A DNA stretch of 64,000 nucleotides from Ophiura sarsii (Eukaryota > Echinodermata > Ophiuroidea > Amphilepidida > Ophiuridae), in assembly GCA_035610835.1 (NCBI GenBank), contig CM069457.1, forward strand, positions 24,298,658 through 24,362,657, given 5' to 3'. Both the position numbers and the translations under genes were made by a program. The notes beneath the pieces were generated by a model. The model worked only from the letters and a program-made list of their open reading frames with translations. It was not told the DNA's origin and ran no database searches. Below, piece by piece: positions 37,425 through 46,575 of the stretch (its first letter is position 1; each line of letters begins with the position of its first letter).

Positions 37425-37545
37425 TTTAATCTTCTACACATGGAGTGTAGATTTCAAATGGAGGTATAATACAGGTAACCCCATTTGAAACTCACACTCC
37501 CGGTTGGGAAGATATAAGGTAATGTCGTTCATAGGGGGTGTATAG
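37425..37545. repeat. Short CACTCCC repeat family, copy 4
   Basis: ACATGGAGTGTAGATTTCAA ATGGAG on the left and CCATTTGAAACTCACACTCC with CGGTTGGGAAGAT on the right form an inverted pair. Same family as 9780, 10450 and 30500. Confidence 0.6.
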
Positions 37546-37611
37546 ATTTTAATAATAGCCCATTGTGTGTGTGTGATTTATAATTCTATCTTTGTTTTGC
37601 AATTTACACAG

Positions 37612-37694
37612 AACCTCAAGGGGACCCACCTACTGACATGTCATCTTGTGCTGATTTGCGAAAAGCTGGCTACAGATCAGATGGCTTATACAAG
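37612..37694 (+). CDS. Exon 6: orphan N-terminal half-module b, first part
   Basis: Residues 295-322. Reads EPQGDPPTDMSSCADLRKAG then YRSDGLYK. This is the classical opening of a fibrinogen-like/CNTNAP module; the IDPDG motif follows immediately in exon 7. Acceptor TTTGTTTTGCAATTTACACAG; donor TACAAG|GTATTG. It enters in phase 1 and leaves in phase 0, unlike the other extracellular exons. Confidence 0.9.
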
Positions 37695-39135
37695 GTATTG
37701 TGCGGGATTTACAGTCATGTCTTTACCAAATTAAAATGAACATACTTACGTATTTTTTAGAATCTAACTGTTTATCGGCCCTGTATGGGTTAGCAGCCAT
37801 ATTTTTCGGGGATACTAAACAATTTTTAAGCTTTCTTTAAATAAATGACACCTGATTTATGATATCTATATTATACCAAAATTCATTTTATGAATTGGAA
37901 GAAGTTATGTAAGATATAAAATCCCAAAGTTGAGTACACTTATTTTTGACTCACCCTGTATGTGTACAAATCTATATGGAAGGGCTCTGTCCCCAGTACA
38001 TTCAAGACTGTCTTGTTAAAAAACAATCTCGAATCACTATGAGAACACGCCCTGCTGGCAGTATAAATTGTCACCAAGAAATCTGCTTCTATATTATAAT
38101 AGAGAAATATTTACATTGGTCTCAGTTCAAGATTGCTACAGGTCCCACACCACCAAATAAGTTCCCTATTGCTTTGTGTGGCTAAGAGGTCAAGTTCATT
38201 TAAATCATTGTTTTATTGAAGATCAAGATGTCTTCTGCTTAAGGAATCACTTTTGTGGAGATGACCTGCATTTTTTTTCGCTACGGGTCAATGATATCTA
38301 GTTTAGGTACGACAAACTGCCTAGATTCTAAGATCAGGGATTTTAGAGCTTCTAAATTGGTAGAAACAGTAAAATCGTGTAAAATAATACCAGTCAAGAA
38401 AAAGATAGATATTTAGGGCCTGATGTGGAGGAAATAACCTACAATTGCCAAATGATGGAAGATTTAGGTACATTTACAGCACCTTTTACATTACCTTTTC
38501 TAGGACGTTCAATTTAGACTTATGGTGGGGTCTATATTAATTTCAATCACTGCCGTGTATTGCCAGAAAGCAAAATATTATTTAGTGGTGTGCACTATTT
38601 ATGTATGGTGATGCAAAATATTAATTTGGCGCCTATCGGTTCTTACGTACAACTCAATAATACGTATAAGCCATACGTTCTAGTTTTGCAGTGAATCCTA
38701 ACTAAAGTGCTCAACAAAAGAAAGTCGTACACTTTGTTTAGGTCATTTAAAGTAACTTTCGATTAGTTACAGGCTAGATAGACATTTAGATGAATCTTTT
38801 AGGCACATTTTGATACCAAACATAACACGTAGCAACAAAGATAAACCATGATTGAATTGAAAAGTGACTAATTTTCTTTAAATGGCGCTAATCATGGTTT
38901 ATCTCTGTTGCTAGGTGTTATGTTTGGTATCAAAATGTGCTGAAAAGATTCATCCAAATGTCTAGCTAGCCTGTTTGGTAAAAAAATAATCGTAAGTTAC
39001 TCTAAATGACCTAAACAAAGTGTACGAATTTCTTTTGTTGAGCACTTTACATCATAGGCATCGTCCATTCAATTGAAATTAGCCACTTTTTTTGTCGTCG
39101 TCTTATGATATAATTTTCTCTCCATCGTTTTACAG
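37695..39135. other. Intron 6 and its contents
   Basis: 1.4 kb with a foldback-family end (38615-38700) directly followed by a 343-bp TA-flanked palindrome (38705-39047). The 79-residue frame at 37946 shows no family features. Confidence 0.5.
38705..39047. mobile_element. 343-bp TA-flanked foldback MITE
   Basis: AAGTGCTCAACAAAAGAAA on the left is mirrored by TTTCTTTTGTTGAGCACTT on the right, and the arms continue inward (TTTGTTTAGGTCATTTA, GATACCAAACATAACAC, AAACCATGATT) to a centre near 38875. TA borders both ends (38703-38704 and 39048-39049). The 3' end lies 86 bases before the exon 7 acceptor. Confidence 0.88.
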
Positions 39136-39337
39136 ATTGATCCTGACGGTCCGCTTACAGGCGTAGCAGAATTTGAAGTTCAATGTTATCTATCGACAAA
39201 TGTAACACCGCCTATACTGAAATCTTGTGCCGATCTAATGTTGGCTGGATATAGTATAAACAAAGATTATCTGATTGATCCAGATGGACCACATCATGGA
39301 GTAGATCCGTTTGAAGTGTACTGTGATTTGACAACAG
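39136..39337 (+). CDS. Exon 7: half-module b end, and module 2 N-terminal subdomain
   Basis: Residues 323-389. The first part, IDPDGPLTGVAEFEVQCYLS, completes half-module b. After a short linker with an NVT glycosylation sequon, module 2 begins: SCADLMLAGYSINKDYLIDP, then PFEVYCDLTT. One exon thus carries the fusion of two tandem first subdomains, evidence of internal duplication. Acceptor TTTTACAG, donor ACAG|GTGAGT. Enters phase 0, exits phase 1. Confidence 0.93.
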
Positions 39338-39394
39338 GTGAGTGAATGAGTAAATCATTTCATCTTAACTCCACACATTATAAATGATGGTCAG

Positions 39395-39465
39395 TGACCA
39401 TCCAGGATTTGAACCAGGGACCTCGGATCGCTAGGGCAGTGCTCTACCAACTGAGCTAATGAGTA
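39395..39465 (-). tRNA. tRNA-like sequence, Ala(AGC)-like, probably pseudogene
   Basis: Minus strand. D arm GCTCAGTTGGTAGAGC, anticodon loop CTAGCGA (AGC at the anticodon position), T arm CCTGGTTCAAATCCTGG. The anticodon stem is poor and the acceptor stem pairs at only about five of seven positions. It is the left half of the 39346-39738 foldback. Confidence 0.4.
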
Positions 39466-39617
39466 AGAAGGGGAAGAACAGCGATGATATTATCTATAGG
39501 CCTTCAGTTCAATCCTACCCTCTAACATCTTCTAATCCAAGAAGCTTAAGAAGAGGGGTTTTTCGGAAATTATTCCATATTAATAATAGATAATATTATC
39601 GCCGTTCTTCCCCATTT

Positions 39618-39689
39618 TACGCATTAGCTCATTTAGTAGAGCGCTGGCTTAGCGATCCAGAGGTCCCATGTTCAAATCCTGGATGGTCA
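39618..39689 (+). tRNA. tRNA-like sequence, Ala(AGC)-like, probably pseudogene
   Basis: Plus strand. D arm GCTCATTTAGTAGAGC, anticodon arm CTGGC-TTAGCGA-TCCAG (four of five pairs, anticodon AGC), T arm CCATGTTCAAATCCTGG. The acceptor stem pairs at only about four of seven positions. Better preserved in the anticodon arm than its inverted partner. Confidence 0.4.
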
Positions 39690-40076
39690 CTGACCATCAT
39701 TTATAATGTGTGGAGTTAAGATGAAATCATTTACTCATATCGATTTACCCACTTGATGAATTTACTTGTTTTACGTGAGTGAATGGTTTTCTCCTTTGGA
39801 TAAGTTCATCGGAATTGTAGGTATAGAAAGTAAGATTGATATTATGTTGAACATATCCAAGACGTGTACTCACATTTTGACGGTTTCGTCACAGGGCGGC
39901 TGACTTCTTCAGTAGTGGCTTGATCCACTTGGCACTGAATTGTTATAAGATTAAAATGAATTCGTTGACGTAGTGCACGTTAGCAGTTCATGGTTACTGG
40001 TTGAAGCCTGTGCCCATACATATGTTCTTAATTATGATTCTTTTATTATGAGTTGTGTTATCATCAATGTAATTAA

Positions 40077-40433
40077 AGGTATATTATGTGATCTTTTCAG
40101 GGAACGCCATCAACATCGAGAAAAAAAATTGAAAGCAGATTTTCTTGCAGATTTACATTTCTGATCATAAATCGTACATACATTCCAAGTTACAGGGCGA
40201 TACGATTCTAATAATAACTTCAAAATCATGGTTTTAGAGTGACCGACAGTTTATTATTTTCACTCTAAATTCAATCTAAAGCCATGATTTTGAGATAATT
40301 AGGAATCGTATCGCTCTGTAACTTGGAATGTATGTACGATTCGTGATCAGAAATGTAAATCTGCAAGAAAATTACTTTCTAAAACAAATCATGAATAGAG
40401 GGCGCTCTCTGGAAAAGATCACATAATATGCCT
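40077..40433. mobile_element. 357-bp TTAA-flanked foldback MITE
   Basis: AGGTATATTATGTGATCTTT on the left is mirrored by AAAGATCACATAATATGCCT on the right. The arms continue through GATTTACATTTCTGATCA and TGTACATACATTCCAAGTTA (with CAGGGCGATACGATTC) to a centre near 40245. TTAA borders both ends (40073-40076, 40434-40437), as for piggyBac-mobilised elements. It lies in intron 7. Confidence 0.9.
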
Positions 40434-40806
40434 TTAATGGTTCGTGACAGAGTTTCCATAACCCAGTTGACCTGGTAACGGTTATATTCTAACGTGGATT
40501 ATGTCAGCGAATAGGAAGACCTTAAAATGAAACATAATACAATTTTGAATTAAAACGCCGAGTTGGGCACTCATAATACCAGTCTGGTGCGGATGACCCC
40601 CAGAAATGCGGTTGTACTAGAGTTCGTCAATTTCTCATTTCACCCTTACTATGCTATACTGAATAAACCCTTTTTCTTACCCTGTCCTTAACTCTAATCC
40701 TAACTTTATCCCTAACTATAATCGTAACCCTTACCCTAATCCCTAACCATAAGTCTTACCTTAATTAAAGCGATAAATTCAGCAAACTTTATACAAGTTG
40801 CCACAG

Positions 40807-40965
40807 GCTTGGCCGAGCTAATTCTGACCATCACCTGGGCTGTCGGATCTGTCTATAACCGTTGTGAAAGGATCGAGTCATTGTCTCCTGGAGCTAGTCG
40901 GGCGTCTATAAACGGAATGACGCGTGAAACTATGTGTTGCGTGTTAAAACCTGAAAACAGTAGAT
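40807..40965 (+). CDS. Candidate cassette exon 7b, 53 codons, phase 1-1
   Basis: Bounded by acceptor TTGCCACAG and a consensus donor AGAT|GTGAGT. Open throughout in the phase set by exon 7, reading LAELILTITWAVGSVYNRCE, then SLSPGASRASINGMTRE and MCCVLKPENSR. Length 159 is divisible by three and both borders are phase 1, so it can be included or skipped without a frameshift. Inclusion would break module 2 between its first subdomain and core, and module 1 has no counterpart. Reading through the donor reaches a TGA at 41049-41051, which would yield a short secreted form. No family recognised. Chance cannot be excluded. Confidence 0.4.
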
Positions 40966-40999
40966 GTGAGTGCCATATATGTATACTTTACTGTACATA

Positions 41000-41047
41000 C
41001 CGGGACTATATCTCATTCTACACCGGTGTAGAAGAAGATATAGTCCC
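41000..41047 (+). other. Strong hairpin after the cassette donor
   Basis: GGGACTATATCT pairs with AGATATAGTCCC and inside it CTACACCGGTGTAG is itself palindromic, giving a nearly continuous stem with one small bulge. It begins about 35 bases downstream of the candidate donor at 40966. It is in the right place to influence use of that donor, but function is inference. Confidence 0.6.
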
Positions 41048-41105
41048 CTGACGATATGTCCATAGACGCCGAACTTACATCTTCATGTTCACATCATTGG
41101 TACAG

Positions 41106-41250
41106 GTACATCTACGGTGAATCATGATCGAGCACCGCTTCGACCCGTACCATTTGGTTACGAGGGAGAGGGAGAGTATCGCGTACCTGTACATTACCAG
41201 GCCACATTGGATCAAATGGTAGCCCTCATCGGTGCGTCAAACATATGCAG
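41106..41250 (+). CDS. Exon 8: module 2, first half of core
   Basis: Residues 390-437 (plus two bases). Reads GTSTVNHDRAPLRPVPFGYE, then GEYRVPVHYQATLDQMVALI and GASNICR. Parallels the first half of exon 3 (GTSLVYHD, GNYRAPVNY). Acceptor GGTACAG; donor GCAG|GTGGGT leaving phase 2. This intron is missing from module 1. One core cysteine (NIC) matches GNC of module 1. Confidence 0.92.
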
Positions 41251-41267
41251 GTGGGTATAATAGATAC

Positions 41268-41555
41268 GACCTCACTGCAAAACTAGTACGTTTGGCTCAT
41301 ACGTATAAGTGACTTGAACGTAAGACTTATACGATAGACGCTAAAGTAATATTCTGCATCATCATGTATACAAGCCGCCTTAAAGAAATAAACTGAGATC
41401 AATGCAAATATATTATTTTGGAAATATTTGCATTGATTTGCATTGAACTGTACGTATGTATGGGAATGCAATATATTACTTTCGCGCCTATCATGTATAC
41501 GTCCAAGTCACATACCAAATGAACCATACACACTAGCTTTGTAGTGTGTGGTGGC
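41268..41555. repeat. Intronic foldback family, copy 3 (intron 8)
   Basis: CACTGCAAAACTAGTACGTT with TACGTATAAG on the left; GCGCCTATCATGTATACG and CACACTAGCTTTGTAGTGTG on the right. It starts about 18 bases after exon 8. Same family as 29225 and 38615, so three introns of this gene carry it. Confidence 0.7.
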
Positions 41556-41702
41556 CTATACATATGTAGAGAGAAAAAGTACTTGTGATAATGTACGCTA
41601 GCAGTCAACGCATTGAAAGCAAAAATTAAGCATATTGTACTGTAAACAAATGTTGTTCAATCAATCTCTTACACGACCCTCACCATATATTTAACATTAC
41701 AG

Positions 41703-41848
41703 ACAATATCTGAGTTTAGATTGTCATCACGTTCTCATATGGCACAATGATGTGATGATCACGTGGTGGGTGTCACGTGATGGTGAGAAGATGACGAACT
41801 GGGCGTCCGATACAGGAACAGTTGGATGTGCATGCAGTCAAACTGGAA
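41703..41848 (+). CDS. Exon 9: module 2, second half of core
   Basis: Residues 438-486. Reads QYLSLDCHHVLIWHNDVMIT, then WWVSRDGEKMTNWASDTG and GCACSQTG. WWVSRDG.KM..W is the strongest family signature in the window; the paired CAC matches GCPCG of module 1. Acceptor TTTAACATTACAG; donor GGAA|GTAAGT. Enters phase 2, exits phase 1. Confidence 0.95.
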
Positions 41849-42734
41849 GTAAGTTTGAAAGTGTGTGAACAGGGTCTTATATCCCTGGTCTTATCAGGGA
41901 CTGGTGAGGGAAGCGATACCAATGTTATGTTTGGTATCCGACATGCGGATAATGGTACTTACTTGCCTGCATGCAGTCTAAATCATTTATTCATCGATAA
42001 TCAATGCGCAAATCATGATATGCTCACAATAGCACATTCTCCCTGCGGGGTCGTGCCATTATTCACACATCAACATCAGCGCGCGTGCATTGATTTGCCT
42101 AATTTCTCTCGAAACAACACATTCGCAATTATTGACCTAAAATTCATCGATAATCAATGATGGGATGATTTAGTATACATAATCAGTTTCCTGCGTCAAC
42201 TTCATAAACCATCGGGATGTATTTAAATGTATATTGAGTTCCATTATATCAATCAATCATATACCGAATACAATAGTTTGGACAGGGATAAAACAATCCT
42301 ATAAATATTAAGGATAGAAATGCCTAAACCAGAGTAGCCTGAAACACTGTCCATGGTGTTATGCCATCACACTAGATGTGAAACAATCGTTACTATTCCT
42401 AATGCTATTCCTGAGTCTTACGTTAGAAAATCACATGCAGTAGACACATCTTATACATGTATTATAGGTAGAAGTAAGATGGGTACTACGTTTCATCGCT
42501 GAGTATTAATATGTAGAAGCAAATTAGTAAAGATGAGTTATACAATGTATCAAGGATTTTATTATCCGACATTTATCAAGGTAAAACATCGAACTCGATA
42601 ACTAACAAACATAGGCTACTCAAAGAGTGATTTCAATTAGCTCATTATACCATGTCAAAAAGATAGAACCTGGCGAATCTTGCAGTCTAGAATAATCAAC
42701 GACATTGTAGCATTATTAATGCAAGTGCTCGATC

Positions 42735-43580
42735 ATCTCCTTTTCAATTTGTCATATAAGTTGTGATGATAAACCGATGTTCGACGACGACATAGTACAA
42801 GCATTGTAAAGTGTAGCACCATTGATATTAAAGCTCACCTTCAATTTCTCATCTATAGTTCTGATGATAACCGACATTGTATTGTAGCATTATTATAATG
42901 CAAGAGCGCGATCATCTCCTTTTCAATTTGTCATGTCGGTTGTAATGATAAACTGATATTCGACGACGACAAAGCACAAGCTATTGTAAAGTTTAGCATC
43001 ATTTAATAAACACAACACCAAAAGTAAGTCCCCCCTAAACAATTCGTCATAACATCGTAAGATAAAACATTTTACCAATAAAACTTAGTTAGAAATAATC
43101 CTATGACTGTTTCCTAAGTGTTGTTTGAAAATGAAAGGTCCATTACTTCATGGCTAAAATGAGCTCAAAAAGAAGACAAAAACTGCCCTTCTCAAAAGTC
43201 ACAAAAGTGTATGAATTGCTTCTCACTAATGGAAAAGTACTGAGCGAATATTACTGTAATGTGTAATCAATTCATGATCATTCAGCCATGTAAATCCCCT
43301 TCTTGGCTCAGATATTAGCACAGTGAGTTGTGACTTTTGAGAAGGGCCGTTTTTGTCTTCCATTTGAGCTCATTCAGCCAAGAAGTAATGGACATCCTTC
43401 ATTTTCAAACAACACTTCGGAAACAGTCATAGGATTATTTCTAACCAAGTTTTATTGGTAAAATGTTTTATCTTACGATGTTATGACGAACTGTTCAGGG
43501 GGGACTTACTTTTGGTGTTGTGTTTATTAAAGCTCACCTTTAATTTCTCATCTAAGTTGTGATGATAACCGATATTCGAC
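42735..43580 (+). repeat. Decayed tandem copies of the exon 10 acceptor region
   Basis: The true junction reads TTCAATTTCTCATCTAG then GTTGTGATGATTACC. Similar text occurs at 42741 (TTCAATTTGTCATATAAG, TTGTGATGATAAACC), 42839 (CTTCAATTTCTCATCTATAG, TTCTGATGATAACC), 42921 (TTCAATTTGTCATGTCGG, TTGTAATGATAAACT) and 43539 (TTTAATTTCTCATCTAAG, TTGTGATGATAACC). Each is embedded in a longer repeated unit with GCGCGATCATCTCC or CGACGACGACAAAG. Two keep an AG at the junction. Confidence 0.75.
43006..43527. mobile_element. 522-bp foldback MITE in intron 9
   Basis: ATAAACACAACACCAAAAGT with AAGTCCCCCCTAAACA on the left is mirrored at the right end, and the arms extend about 190 bp (TCGTAAGATAAAACATTTTA, ATAATCCTATGACTGTTTCC, AATGAAAGGTCCATTACTTC). 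TA lies at both borders (43004-43005, 43528-43529). A sister unit at about 42815-42845 (AGCACCATTGATATTAAAGC) shows the likely empty site. Confidence 0.85.
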
Positions 43581-43867
43581 GCCGGCTAAGTACAAGCTAT
43601 TGTAAAGTGTATATAATCATTAATACTTTCCACACGGCAGGCGTTTGCAGACGACATTCACAAAACTCACATTTTTTAAAAAAAAATCAAAATAAATTAT
43701 TGAAATCATTTACCATATTTGGAATCACCATGAAAAATGCATTAAGATAAGTACAAACATGCCTAATATTGGTTCAGTAATCCTTAAGATAGACCGTGAA
43801 AATTGGGAAAGGTTTCTGAATAAATATGTGTTAATGTAAGAGCTAACCTATTCAATTTCTCATCTAG

Positions 43868-44047
43868 GTTGTGATGATTACCAGCCACGGTGTAATTGTG
43901 ATAAAAATGATATGATATGGCGTAGAGATGACGGCTTCATAACTGACAAATCCAAGCTACCAGTGTCTGAATTAAGAATAGCTGACACGGGTCATCTACC
44001 GGAACAAGTGTTTTACACGCTAGGATCTCTAGAGTGTTCAGGATTTG
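43868..44047 (+). CDS. Exon 10: module 2, C-terminal subdomain
   Basis: Residues 487-546. Reads SCDDYQPRCNCDKNDMIWRR, then DDGFITDKSKLPVSELRIAD and YTLGSLECSGF. Clear parallel of exon 4 (RCNCD.ND..WRRD.GFITDK..LPV.ELR.....LG...C). Acceptor TTTCTCATCTAG, donor TTTG|GTAGGT. Phase 1 on both sides. It closes module 2 with the last four of its ten cysteines. Confidence 0.95.
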
Positions 44048-44541
44048 GTAGGTATAACTTATTATGTCGCGAGTTTTCCCCACATATTTGTGTATGAACA
44101 GAGAGTCTTTAATACATGTAATAAGAGTCTGTTGGTGCGGTGGTAATATAAATAATCGGTGACAGAAAATTGCGAATATAATGAATTACGTCTGTTTTAA
44201 CCCATTTTAAAACTGTATTGGTGGAATTCTCATTTGAAAAAAAAAATCAAAACCATTCAAATAATATTACCATTCATTTCAGAATGAAAGCCCAATCCGT
44301 GAACAGCTCCCTAAGTGTGTTATTTTCCCTGGGTTATTTGATTGAAATAGGCGTAACTTCTGGCAGCATGGACAATTTTTTGTGATTCTTTTTTTCAGAT
44401 GAATGGAAGAAAATGCTCTTTAAATACACACAGCGAAAAACTGCTTTTGTGTGTATTTGTTTGTTTAGACCATCGATCATTTCAGTCTCATAGAGCCAAA
44501 TTTATATTACCACCAGTCTAATGTTACCTTATACGTTACAG

Positions 44542-44625
44542 ATCCAAATATCAAAAAATCTTCTGATGCTGAAGGAAAGCCTTTGACCAAAGCAGATGAT
44601 AGACCATCTAGTACACCGTCCAAAG
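44542..44625 (+). CDS. Exon 11: stalk, first part
   Basis: Residues 547-574. Reads DPNIKKSSDAEGKPLTKADD then RPSSTPSK: hydrophilic, Ser/Thr/Pro/Asp-rich, no cysteine, as expected of a membrane-proximal stalk. Acceptor ATACGTTACAG, donor AAAG|GTATGT. Phase 1 on both sides. Confidence 0.8.
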
Positions 44626-44994
44626 GTATGTGTTATTTGTGAGTGTCATAAGTGTTATGCTAAGTAAATATTAGTGCTTTTCTGTACGTGAAGCTCATGT
44701 ACCACCGGTTCAGTTTAAAGTACGCACGCGTACGTATCGGATACGTCTATTTCCGTTATCAGCACTTTTGGCAGTGATGATCTTGACAATTCACGACACT
44801 TTATGCAGTCTTGGGAGTTGCCATGGGAATGATAAAAAAATTCCAGTTAAACCTATAATTGCAATCAATTATTGTCAAGATTCATAACCAATATTGACAT
44901 ATTTTGTGATGGTAAGTACATGTTCAAGTATTTCTGGACTCGAGTAGGTTTAAGTGTTAAGATTTAAGATAATAATAGCGTAATAATACACTTA

Positions 44995-45681
44995 TCAATT
45001 GTAAGACGCACTATACGATCCCCGGTGCGTCATGGGTGCGTCATTTACCACTACATTCTTGACGGAGGGTACGTCAGTGGCAACATTTGGTCCGTCACAA
45101 AAGCGACGAAGGCGTGTGACAATGTCCGTCACTTGACCTGGGTGCGTCACAGTATTCATAATTTTTACGAACAACAAAATACGAACATTATATTTTAGTC
45201 CGTAGTAACTAAATAACACTTCCAACAAGTACAAAATGTACACGACCTTATACGTAGGGGTCGATATTAAAATAAATACAGTCCATAATATTATTTCAAA
45301 TAGTCGGAAAGGAAGTACTTTTTCTAATAACTCTTGAGTATTAAACAACTCCGTGTCATGCTGATATATTCGAGGAGCCGGGGTTGACAAAACCAAACAG
45401 GGGAAGATCTTTCGTGAATCATAAAGTAGGTTTTTTAGTATTCATGGCCACGTGTATTATCCAGTTCAGTCAACGATGTATGACGACGGGGTGCGTCATT
45501 TAAGACAGTGATGGTCCGTCAGAATCAACCAATGGTGTGTCACAAAATTGACTGAGGGTACCGTATATTGCATAACAAAGGTCCGTCATTTTTGTGACAC
45601 AGGGGTGCGTCATGGTACATGAGAAAGTGACGCACCTCGGTAAAGTGATTCGCGGGGTCGTATAGTGCGTCTTACAACTGA
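44995..45681. mobile_element. 687-bp TA-flanked inverted-repeat element
   Basis: Left end TCAATTGTAAGACGCACTAT with ACGATCCCCGG, right end GGGGTCGTATAGTGCGTCTT with ACAACTGA, bordered by TA (44993-44994, 45682-45683). GTGCGTCA and GTCCGTCA words recur along both sides. The 133-residue minus-strand frame inside is hydrophobic in its middle but has no family features and starts exactly at the element end. Confidence 0.8.
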
Positions 45682-45714
45682 TATGTGTATAATGTCCGAT
45701 CACTGCAGTATCAC

Positions 45715-45835
45715 AACTGTCCTATTTTCTTTATGCAACTATAACGGGATGCATATGACGACAGATCTCTACACGGAATAACGCGTAGTAACACAATGGG
45801 ATGCATCCCGTTGGTTGCAGAAATAAATTAAGCGT
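45715..45835 (+). repeat. Dispersed repeat (partner at 49115-49230)
   Basis: ATGCAACTATAACGGGATGC, CTACACGGAATAA, GTAACACAATGGGATGCATC and CCGTT with GGTTGCAGAAA occur in the same order at 49115-49230. Direct copies 3.4 kb apart. Confidence 0.8.
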
Positions 45836-46132
45836 CCGGGACGGGCGATCTTATTGATCTGTATATTTGGTTACGGTTGTGTCTGCGAGATTCCAAATAT
45901 TAATGTATAAGTTTATTACCATATTGCACGGTACGCAACACGTTGTCATCCAGTCTGGAAACCTCACCTTAAATAACCTGAACACTCTAATAAATTGGTT
46001 ATCAATTTGTAACTTTAAACATCTTTAGTGTCATTTAATTCCTTAGACGGTAAGCCATATCTTTTACGAGTTCGAAAATAAAAAACAAGATCTTAAAACA
46101 AACTCTCTAATGAAATTACCTTTGAATTCCAG

Positions 46133-46189
46133 ATGATGAACCAGTTAATGATACACACACATCAGATTGCTCTAAAAACAATTCCGCAT
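46133..46189 (+). CDS. Exon 12: stalk, second part
   Basis: Residues 575-593. Reads DDEPVNDTHTSDCSKNNSA. Acidic and short, with two N-glycosylation sequons (NDT and NNS) and one cysteine that could form an interchain disulphide near the membrane. Acceptor TTTGAATTCCAG, donor GCAT|GTAAGT. Phase 1 on both sides, 57 bases. Confidence 0.78.
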
Positions 46190-46575
46190 GTAAGTATTAT
46201 ATAGTCACCCCAGATAATCAAATTATATGTTGGTTTCGAATTTTGAAAGTTCGTAATATCAATCCCTTCTCACTAGTTTGTGTCTGTTCCATTCTTTAAA
46301 ATTTCAAAAAGTCAGGTGAAACACAAATACGTGAAAAGCATGATAATCCAGGGAACATCAACAATATGACTCTTTCAAACTGATCTTTGCTATTGCTACT
46401 ATTTACAATTGATATGTAAACCATGTCATGTACTGGTTTATATCTGTAAATCACGGGGTTTGTGCAAGTTATTGCATTTCAGTCTGATTTTTGATTGGAT
46501 TATTCTAACAATTTCAGAATATTATTATTATTAATAGGGCTTTGCATTGAAGCCCGATTGTTCATTGTACAAGTA

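Larger units (their letters stand above)
39346..39738. repeat. 393-bp foldback made of two tRNA-like copies
   Basis: Starting nine bases after exon 7, the left arm (39346-39503) and right arm (39582-39738) are inverted copies of one sequence. Each arm contains ATTTATAATGTGTGGAGTTA-type text, a tRNA-like sequence, and GGGGAAGAACAGCGATGATA. The tRNA-like parts point away from the centre. A transcript of this intron could fold into a stem of well over 100 base pairs next to the exon 7 donor. Confidence 0.85.
41849..43867. other. Intron 9 and its contents
   Basis: 2 kb. A direct pair of TTCATCGATAATCAATG at 41991 and 42143 brackets about 150 bp. Four decayed copies of the exon 10 acceptor region lie at 42735-43580, and a 522-bp foldback (43006-43527) splits the last two. 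43620-43830 resembles 3790-4010. The 112-residue frame at 41822 overlaps the true exon in another frame and is discounted. Confidence 0.6.

Noticed and set aside
41822..42160. 112-residue frame overlapping exon 9
   Set aside because: It uses a different frame from the clearly supported WWVSRDG exon and runs into the intron past a perfect GTAAGT donor.
44995..45396. 133-residue minus-strand frame with a hydrophobic middle
   Set aside because: It begins exactly at the end of a TA-flanked inverted-repeat element and reads through its repeated GTGCGTCA words. No splice sites or family features.
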